From Diphasiastrum complanatum (taxonomy: Eukaryota > Streptophyta > Lycopodiopsida > Lycopodiales > Lycopodiaceae), in assembly GCA_029204225.1 (NCBI GenBank), contig MU831848.1:36667-100666 (forward strand): 64,000 nucleotides of DNA. Direction: 5' to 3'. This document shows positions 56,457-64,000 of this stretch, piece by piece. The translations under genes and the position numbers were made by a program. The notes under the pieces were generated by a model. That model saw nothing but the letters and a program-made list of their open reading frames with translations. It had not been told where the DNA came from and searched no databases. Numbering within the stretch: position 1 is the stretch's first letter; every line of letters starts with the position of its first letter.

Positions 56457-57510
56457 TTAGATCAAGATAATGGACAATGTTTTGTGGGGTAGGTTGGTTA
56501 ACAACAAACTGTTGTCATGGGGATTGGTATTGATTTGGTGCAGGTGGTCATTGTTGGTAAACCCCTGGTCGTGGCATAGGTTGTTGTGGTAGGTAAGGGC
56601 GGTAAGCTCGATAGATGGTGGGTCTGGTGGCTGCTGGGAAATGATTTCGCAATTGAGGGCATTCATTAGCAGTGTGATGATGTGAGCAGATTGGACATCA
56701 GACATTTTTCCTTGCTGGAAAGGATTTCTCAGCAATCTGTTTTATGGCGGTTTGGAAATCGGCAGTGAATTTATCCATATGAGATTGTTGAGCTTTTTGC
56801 CAGGTTTCCATTTGATGTAGAAGTTCAGAAGACTAAGCAATATTATCAGACTTCGGGTGATTAGGACAGTCTGGGTTCTTAGATTTCTTTTCACGATGGT
56901 CAAAGTCATCGTCGGAACCTTTGTCTTCTTCACGGATAGCATCGGTCATCACATCTTTAAGTTGATCATAAAGGTCAACTGGTTTGAGTTCACGGTGGAT
57001 GTTTTTTGGCAATCCAACTAAGAATAGTTTATGGCCATTCGTTTGGTGATATTTTCATCAACACATTCTACTTTGAGACGTTTAAAACGCTCAATGTAGT
57101 TTTGGACAGACTCTTCACGACGCATCTTGATATGAGTAATTTGAATGAACGAGCTCTGAGTCAGTTTGGATGGTTTGAAACGCTTGATGAGAGCGTCCTT
57201 GAGGGTGGTTCAAGAAGCAAGATCAGGAGCTTCAAGATTCAAGTACCACTCCTTGGCGGTGCCATAAAGTACCATGGGAAATAGGCGAAGCTTTTCAGTT
57301 TCAGAGGTATCTCCATAAAAAATGCAAACTGTCGAAAGCACATGAGATACTAGCCAATGACGACTCCCAAGAAATATAGGCAAGTGCAAAACCGCGTAGA
57401 ATGTCATATACTTGCACTCGAGCACAAAGCTCACAATCTGGAGCAAAGAGCAAATGCCCTGGGGAAGTCCATGTATATGTGCAATCCACATTTCAAATAT
57501 AATCTTCAAC
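56457..57510 (-). pseudogene. Gypsy element C: gag capsid and zinc knuckle
   Basis: A capsid pattern lies around 57,300-57,060: ETEKLRLFPMVLYGTAKEWY, then in another frame LIKRFKPSKLTQSSFIQIT and MRREESVQNYIERFKRLKV. Further down, at about 56,703-56,660, is the knuckle CPICSHHHTANEC with one residue fewer than the usual CX2CX4HX4C spacing, and a TGA directly before it. A Pro/Gln/Tyr-rich stretch follows. The N-terminus is not recognisable above 57,400. Confidence 0.7.
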
Positions 57511-59635
57511 CAAGAGGAAATCTAGATATTTTGTTTACAAATTTCTTGAGGTTCTAGTTCTCATAACAATAGGTGCTAAATATAAAATCACTAACTCTTA
57601 CATCAATTGTTGGAAACAAAAAAGATTCTTAATCTTAGAATTGACAATTGTCTTGGCCATTAAGCTAGACAATTTCTTTTCATAAAGTAGATTAGATAAC
57701 ACATTACAATATACACTATGGAACACCGACAATGTGAACGGACTGATTGATGGATAAGATCTGAAAAGTAAATCGCCGCCCCTCTCGGATACGGAGCTCA
57801 GAAAATAGAGTCAATGTAGATGGACTGGTAGTGGACAGAGATTCGAAAAGACCTCAAAATCAAAGTCTATTGAGAAAAGATAGAAAATTTTGAAGCGTCC
57901 GAACCTGGGAAAATTGAGAGCTTCCCAACACTAATAACAACACCAACAACATCAACAACCCATATTCAATGTGTTTGACATTCCTGAAAAGTCCAGCCAA
58001 TTCAACTATTACACAACACTTTGATTTCTCAAATCTAGCGCTTCGAAGTTCAATTCGTAGTATTACGTGTATATGAAGTCAGATTGCTAGTCTAATATCA
58101 ACTCTTTCAAGTCGGTAGCATCCATGGTTCATGAAGCAGTACAGCAACTGCAATGAGCTCGAGAGTTGACTCAAGAGTCCACACAGGCGAACTGTGTCTA
58201 ATTTCGTGGCAAAAACGGCAAAACGTATGAAAAGACGCCCACTTTGAGAAAGAAGAAAAAAAAGAGGCGCCTCCCCTTTTCAAGGTCGTGGAATTTGACG
58301 TGCATACTTGCCTTTACACCGAAAGATTTTTTTGATTTTTTATATTCATAGGACGTGAGTTTCTGAACAAAAGGTTAATAAAGTTTGCAATTCAATTGAC
58401 ATATTTTTCACCTCTCTGTAAAAATTAAAAAGAAACATCCTTTTGATATTTTTTAAGTTTTGAATATTTTTTCAAACGTCTTAGTGTTTGCATTTCAAAG
58501 TTTTGGCATGCATTTGAGCCTCCATGCCAAGCCTCTCACTCGTCTCATTCTCGAGCAATATTCAAAGCCCTTCAGAGCCGATTTTCCTTTGTAAGAAACA
58601 CAATATCTTTAGAAGTTTTTAGATTGATCAACAAAACCGATCTTCCCATCTTCCCACCAACACACATGATTAATTGGAGTATCATGTTTAAGTTGAGCAT
58701 GCTCAGGCACTTTTAATCTGTAGAATTGTTGTACCTTTACAGAGAAGGGTTAGTACCTGCCACCTGCCTTTCAAAGTGGACTAGGTAGGGTTGCTTGGGG
58801 GGGTCGTTTTATTTGGAAACTCGGGGGTCATGGCCCATGGGCAGTCAATGCATGATCGTCCATATCAAAAGCAATACAATCCTTTTCACATCATCAAAAT
58901 AGAACCTAAATTACTCTACAGCATCTCAGCAGCCCTTTCCATGGAAATGTACCTGCCAGCGACCCACCTTGTGACCTGTGTCGTTACTAGTACAGAGTAC
59001 TGTGGGCAGTAGATACCTGGTAGGTTGTGGGTAGCCAAGCTATTTTTGGTGGGCCATTGCCAACGGGTGATAGCTATATGGCTGGACTATGACCATTGGC
59101 CAAAAGGTGATGTCACAATGATGGCATGATGACATCATGAAAAGTTGCAATCTGCAACGGGTGTCCAAGGCCTATTAGTTGAAAGGCAAAATTTTCAAGA
59201 AAATGTTTATTAATAATTTGAAAGGTAAAACTACAATTTCATACAATGTCCACATTTTAAAATCCTTTCTCATAGATTATAAACAAATCTTCTTGCATTT
59301 TACTTTGAAAACTAGCTTTCAAAAACACATGTTGTATGAAACTTAAAAATTTTAAAGGCTCTTCGATGGAAGCTTTCGAACAAAGTAAATGCACACAAAG
59401 CAAGAATTATGCTGGGCTTTATCAACTCCATTAACATATAAGTTGGTAGTGATCCAATTACGATCATCAATGGCATTCCTCAATTTGTTTCCAGTTAAGC
59501 ACATTCCGTGTAACCATTTAGTTTTTTTTTAAGCCTACAGATTTGCAAATCAAAGTGTGTTCAAGAATTGTATCATGGTCAATCTTTTGCCATATGGGTA
59601 ACATCTTAGTTAGCTTGAACCAGCCATGATATATT
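57511..59635. other. No supported gene between two retroelements
   Basis: No coding pattern, no LTR matching those of gypsy C or copia B on the expected sides. It may contain the degraded leader of gypsy element C. The frame at 58,791-59,012 is open by chance. Confidence 0.4.
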
Positions 59636-60343
59636 TGTTATAAAACGTGGGAATGACTAACAGCGGAAGCTCAAAGCTTTGAGCGTAGACGTGTAGCAAT
59701 AGAAATTTTCAAGATGAGTCATACGTACAAAGTGCGCAAATGAACAATACAGTAGTGAGACAAAAAATTGTACTCGAATTAATATCAACAGTGAGTACAA
59801 TGTTTGAAGTGATTACTTCAGCTTGATTTTTGAGCAAGATTACGTTGGCTACAAATAAGTCTGATAATGTTAGAAATAACACTTACATAGTTTGATTCAG
59901 CTAGTAGTATATATTTACAAGTGTCTTCAGAAATATCTTACAAGCATTGAATGCTCTTTATGACAGTCTTATGTATGTACAAAGTAGGTAACCGCCCTTG
60001 GGAGACTTAGTTGTCTAGTTGTTTTTAGGGTTGATAATAAGTTGGCGACGTCGGTCTGCCACTGTTGCAAAAAGCCTGAAAAACCCGAAGGTGTCTTTGA
60101 ACAGAGAAAACATGTAAATACCAAAGGTATGCCTGAAATGTATTTCAAGGCAGTTTGGTCATTGTGTCGCAATTTTTCCGAAAGTGCAAAAAATGCGAAG
60201 AAGACGAAATTGTCTTAAAATACTTTAAGACAAAAACGAACATTGCAAAAATACGAAGGTCCAAAATATGTAGTCGGCCTTCGGCTGTCTTCAGGATGCT
60301 CATTACTTGAACGATTGTTAAGGCTGAGCATTAAAATCTAACA
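59636..60343 (-). repeat. 3' LTR of copia element B
   Basis: On the minus strand it starts TGTTAGATTTTAATGCTC and ends ACGTTTTATAACA, 708 bp, with perfect short inverted ends (TGTTA/TAACA). The preceding TATGGGGGAG (60,344-60,353) is the polypurine tract. Confidence 0.75.
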
Positions 60344-62095
60344 CTCCCCCATAATGTGGATCCTCAAAAGCTTTAATCTTCATATTTAACATATCATTAA
60401 ATCTGAGATGATGCTCTTTTGATAGAGCCTTTGTAAAGTAATCTGCTGCCATGTAATTTGTCCTACAGAAAACCAATGCTGCTTCCTTGCTATGTACTTT
60501 CTTTCTAAGGTAATGATACCTGATTTCAATATGTTTGCTTCGAGAGTAAAATCTCAGATTGAGAGATAGCGCTATTGTGCTTTGATTGTCACAATAGATT
60601 GTTGTAGGAAGTGTTTGTGCAAGGTTGAGGTCTGCAAGCATTTGCCTTAGCCAGACCGCCTCTTTGGTTGCATTTGTGACAGCTGTGTATCAAGATTCCG
60701 TTGATGATAATGCAACTGAGGTCTGCTTCTGGCTGTTCCATGAGATTGGGCCTTGGTTGTATAAAAATACAAATCCAGAAGTTTTTTTTTCTGGTATCGA
60801 CATCTCCTGTCTAATTTGCATCTGTATAGTCTTCAAGGATGTTGGGTCTCCGTAGCAGATGCTGAGAGTTTTCATTGCTTGGATGTACTTCATGACCTTT
60901 GTTAGTGCTTTCCAATTATTTAAGCATGGATTTGACAAGAACTGGCTGAATGAACTGATCGAATATGCAAGATCTGGTTGTGTGCAGATCATTGTGTACA
61001 TCAGTGAGCCGATGATGGAGTGAAACAGGTATCACTTCATTTCCTCCTTTTTGTCTCAATTTGAGGAGACTGTTCCTTTGATAATTTTAGTCCAGGGTCG
61101 AGTGGAAATTGATTTGGTTTGCAGTTGGCCATTCCATACTTTTTCAACACGTTTTTGAGATATCGTTGTTGACTGATGAAACTCATTCTGCTGGGTTGGT
61201 CTCGTTGGATCTAGATTCCGAGACAATAGTGGACTAGGGACCCATGTCAGTCATCTTGTATTCTTGGGCCAGCATGTTTTTCATTTCTTTCATCAGATTC
61301 GGATCATTACTGAATAGGAGCGTATCATCTACATAGAGAGTGATGATGATGAAGTAAGCTGATACAGACTTGAAGTAAATATTTGAGTCTGTCGAGTTTG
61401 CAATAAAACCATTTTCAATCAGAAATGCGTTGATCTTCTGGAACCAGGCTCTAGGTAACTGTTTCAGCCCATAGAGTGCCTTGCGAATTTTGCATACAAG
61501 GCGTTAATGCTTGTCGTTGAGTTCGTATCCCTCTCTAGCTACTTCATATAAATTTCCTCTTCGATTGTTCCATTGAGGAAAGTAAACCAACGGGGTTGGC
61601 TTAGTTGGTTAGCTTGACATCCAAAGTTTCTTTGGTCTTAGGTTCAAGCCTCCCCTTGGAAACCAAGAAGCATTGAGAAAAGTGGCCTAGACATCCATCT
61701 GGTGGACTTCAAGATCTGGTATGGTTGCAAAGGAGAGAAGTAGATGAATCGAAGTATGTTTTTGTCAACTAGGCTGAAGGTTTCCGAATAGTCCAAATCT
61801 GAAATTTGGTTGTAGCCTTTGGCGACTAGTCTGGATTTGTAGCGATTTAGCCCTCCTTCAGCATCGTACTCCACCTTGAATATCCATTTGCATGGAATCA
61901 GATTTTGGTTCTTTGGTAGCTCAGTGACTGTCTATGTTTGATTCTCTATCAGAGAATCAAATTTGGCGTCCATCGCTGCTTTCCACTGGTCAGCATCAAG
62001 AGTAGACATAACCTCAGAAACGGTGGTTGGTTCCTACACAAAGTAACAGGCCGGATCATCCATAAATCTGGATGGAGGCTATTTGGACCTGTTCG
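60344..62095 (-). pseudogene. Copia element B: reverse transcriptase and RNase H
   Basis: RT starts near 61,900 (VEYDAEGGLNRYKSRLVAKG), continues SDLDYSETFS, is split by a SINE-like insertion inside the AFLNGTIEEEIY block, and carries the catalytic TLYVDD at about 61,340. RNase H follows: MICTQPDLAYSISSFSQFL (61,001-60,690), QKQTSVALSSTES, then in a second frame LNLAQTLPTTIYCDNQSTIA, KHIEIRYHYLRKK and MAADYFTKALSKEHHLRF to the stop near 60,318, which reads a few codons into the LTR. Unlike element A, RNase H is complete in content but frameshifted. Confidence 0.85.
61571..61683 (+). repeat. tRNA-derived SINE-like insertion with 13-bp target duplication
   Basis: An 87-bp insert (61,584-61,670) interrupts the copia RT of element B. 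The flanks are CATTGAGGAAAGT (61,571-61,583) and CATTGAGAAAAGT (61,671-61,683), a 13-bp duplication with one difference. The insert has a perfect A box TGGCTTAGTTG (61,597-61,607) and a B box GGTTCAAGCC (61,641-61,650). The same repeat occurs on the minus strand at 3252-3372. A duplication of this length points to LINE-type mobilisation. It has no long tail, so it is close to a bare tRNA-like unit. Confidence 0.8.
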
Positions 62096-62902
62096 ACGAC
62101 CTTATGGGTTGAACTTCGGTCCTGTAGCGCAAGCATCCCAAAGGGAGCCGGAAACCACGACTTAGCTTCCCAGCCTTCAACTCTTGCCATCAAACCCACT
62201 TGACATACGAGCAGCCAACTCGCCAACAACGATCAGACTTAACCCACTTGAAGTTCCGAAAACCAACATTGAGATCCAACCTGGTGCCATGCCAGATCGG
62301 GGGTCTCGATGTGGGTGACTTCCCTCCAAGCAAGCCGCCCGACATACATCAAACTTAACCAACTCGAAGCTTCGTTACAAACGAGTGACATCCATTCCAA
62401 GCAAGCGGTCTGACTTACATCAGACTTAACCCACTGAAAGCTTTGTCACGAGCACTGGAAGCCAACCTGGTGCCACGCCAGACTGGACAGCCATAAACAG
62501 GTAACTTCCACCCAAGCAAGTCATCCAACTCAGCCGACAGGTTAGAGCCCGTTCCCCAAGAGCTTAACCCATTCACGTTCATGCAAGGAACACTCAGAAC
62601 CACAAGCCGCGACAGATATGGAAACAACCAGTTCCTGGACCAAATGGTCCCGACAGGTCACCTTGAATTTGCCCCCGTTTTGATCAACTTTCATTCAAAA
62701 TTTGCCCCAAGAGAGAGGTGTGTGTGATAGTCCCCCTCCACTTATAAAATCAACTGATCGGACTTAGAGTAGAGTTCTTCAGACAAAAAGCCTTTGCAAC
62801 ACTTTGCTTCCCATCTGCTAGGATTATGGCTCGATCCAACTTGTTGCCAATCTCTGAAGAGGATCCTAGTCTTTTCCCCTTTGAGGAAAAACCCAACTGA
62901 TA
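62096..62902. other. Non-coding stretch with degenerate short repeats
   Basis: The phrase (T/C)CCAAGCAAGC followed by GACATACATCAAACTTAACC recurs imperfectly about three times between 62,200 and 62,530, as does CAACCTGGTGCCATGCCAGA (62,276; 62,465). I see no gene. Confidence 0.5.
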
Positions 62903-63402
62903 CTGGATATCACCCATGCTCAGTGAGTTTCAATTCCGAAGGTGGCCGTCCCAAAATGAAGACCAACTGCTCCATAGAAGATCTCCCCTGAAATTGCCCT
63001 TTCCAAGTTTTTCCTGCTTGCGTCTAGTGGGCGTTGTCGCAAATGAAACTAACCCAAGAAACAGGCTAGCCATCCATCCTTTGCAAACATTGAGTCGTTT
63101 CATTGTCGTTCACGTGCGAGTACTTGAACTGCAAATCCACCGCACAGATTCTGGATATCGCCCATGCTCAGTGAGTTTTAGTTCCGAAGGTGGCCGTCCC
63201 AAAATGAAGACCAACTGCTCCATAGAAGATCTCCCCTGAAATGGCCCTTTCCAACTTTTGACTTCCTGCCTGCGTCTGGTGGGCGTTGTAGCAAATGAAA
63301 CTAACCCAAGAAACAGGCTAGCCATCCATCCTTTGCAAACATTGAGTCGTTTCATTGTCGTTCACGTGTGAGTACTTGAACTGCAAATCCGCCCCACAGA
63401 TT
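62903..63402 (+). repeat. Tandem duplication of a 248-252 bp unit
   Basis: Unit 1 (62,903-63,150) and unit 2 (63,151-63,402) both begin CTGGATATC(A/G)CCCATGCTC and end CACAGATT, with few differences. Overlapping frames on both strands repeat accordingly, for example the ending GGRPKMKTNCSIEDLP occurs in each unit. The unit resembles nothing else in the window. Confidence 0.85.
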
Positions 63403-64000
63403 CTGTAGTCCTCTTTGTTTGATGGTATCAGCCTTCAAAAGAAAAGGTTCCTTCTCAAGCCATCAGCTCCTTGTATCACAAGCAATCATGCAAACCAGGG
63501 CAAAGCACGAGTACTAAGACTTACCACGAATACATACAAGTAAGACACTCAGGTAGGGTTTACTAACAAGTAACAAAGACAAGGTCCCCCTTTGAGATGG
63601 TCCTGCCAACGGACCTTTGCATGGCCGCGCCCATACAAATCGATCACTGAATCAGCCCACATAGGACACCCCCTCCAACTATCCGTGCTTTCACCATTAA
63701 GCAGCACATTGCCTCAGTCACACCCCACCACTTTTTGGTCGATAGCCCTTATAGCTAAACGATCGGCAGCTATCCCGCATCGGCAGCTAACCACCCGTGC
63801 TTTACACCCGAATTCGAGCAGCATCTCTATATCAATGGTTAACTCGTATAGTTCGAATATGTCGCTCCACACCCCACAAGGTACAGACTGTGCTTTCACC
63901 TCCCTAGGCAGCACTTTGCCTCATTCGTCCTACGTGCAAACAGCGCCAGGGCCCGATTTGCGAGAACTGACCGTGCTTACACCTCAAGGGCAGCACCTTG
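63403..64000. other. No supported gene at the window end
   Basis: Sequence with recurring GCAGCAC(T/A)TTGCCTCA and CCGTGCTTTAC-type phrases (63,700-64,000), which suggests another degenerate repeat continuing beyond the window. Confidence 0.4.

Larger units (their letters stand above)
47044..57510 (-). mobile_element. Ty3/gypsy element C, truncated at its 5' end
   Basis: On the minus strand the order is gag (57,510-57,040), knuckle (about 56,690), protease (55,748-55,172), RT and RNase H (54,225-52,841), integrase (52,840-51,650), an extra ORF (50,944-48,060), polypurine tract and 3' LTR (47,852-47,044). No 5' LTR or primer site was found above 57,510. An ORF between integrase and the 3' LTR is a feature of the plant Tat and Athila lineages; this product is not one I know. 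Many stops and frameshifts show it is old. Confidence 0.8.
59636..62095 (-). mobile_element. Ty1/copia element B, 5'-truncated
   Basis: The minus strand holds the copia RT, RNase H, polypurine tract and one LTR. It shares protein and LTR-start sequence with copia element A. Reading starts abruptly at about 62,095 inside the integrase-RT linker (the plus-strand equivalent of 43,940 in A), so gag, protease and integrase are missing. A SINE-like repeat has inserted at 61,584-61,670. Confidence 0.8.

Noticed and set aside
57600-57660. TGTTGGAAAC as a possible 5' LTR boundary for gypsy element C
   Set aside because: The following bases do not match the 3' LTR of element C, so the motif is a chance match.
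61584-61670. A functional tRNA gene
   Set aside because: A and B boxes are present, but the T stem and acceptor stem do not pair properly and it is flanked by a target duplication inside an RT gene.
62903-63402. CRISPR array or satellite
   Set aside because: Only two long units without spacers; a simple tandem duplication.

Overview
The window looks like nuclear DNA of a land plant with a repeat-rich, AT-rich genome. The evidence is a spliced cytochrome b561/DOMON gene of plant type, Ty1/copia and Ty3/gypsy LTR retrotransposons primed by initiator-Met-like sites, tRNA-derived SINE-like insertions, and no bacterial operon structure. I cannot fix the lineage from the sequence.

Region by region. 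1-2.8 kb: copia scraps and the 3' end of a gypsy element. 3.25-3.37 kb: a tRNA-derived SINE-like repeat. 4.33-6.48 kb (minus): the only intact-looking host gene, a 416-residue DOMON plus cytochrome b561 membrane protein in three exons. 7-11 kb: mostly non-coding, with one decayed ORF near 9.5 kb. 11.1-21.3 kb: two direct repeats of about 3 kb flanking a gag-only, pol-less interior. 22.2-31.3 kb: a minus-strand copia element, broken by a non-autonomous LTR element (23,446-28,205) and by a fragment of a spliced plus-strand gene (28.8-29.9 kb). 31.3-46.4 kb: a plus-strand copia element opened by a gypsy 3' end (32.0-34.0 kb), an unrecognised intron-containing gene (34.3-36.6 kb) and a second, very young non-autonomous LTR element (36,712-42,418). 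46.4-47.0 kb: a duplicated LTR-end/primer-site unit and another copia gag. 47.0-57.5 kb (minus): a decayed gypsy element with an extra ORF after the integrase. 59.6-62.1 kb (minus): a third copia remnant carrying a SINE insertion with a 13-bp target duplication. 62.9-63.4 kb: a 250-bp tandem duplication.

The most interesting material is the non-autonomous LTR family found twice. Each copy has LTRs, a primer-binding site, a polypurine tract and a 5-bp target duplication, but instead of gag-pol it encodes one protein with cysteine-rich knuckles followed by an unknown module. That module occurs once in the older copy and twice, in tandem, in the younger copy, whose 865-bp LTRs look identical. 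Second is a conserved domain in the post-integrase ORF of two separate gypsy elements. Almost every other transposon gene is pseudogenised; many stop codons fit cytosine-deamination changes, so apart from the young element and the b561 gene the window is a layered record of nested insertions.
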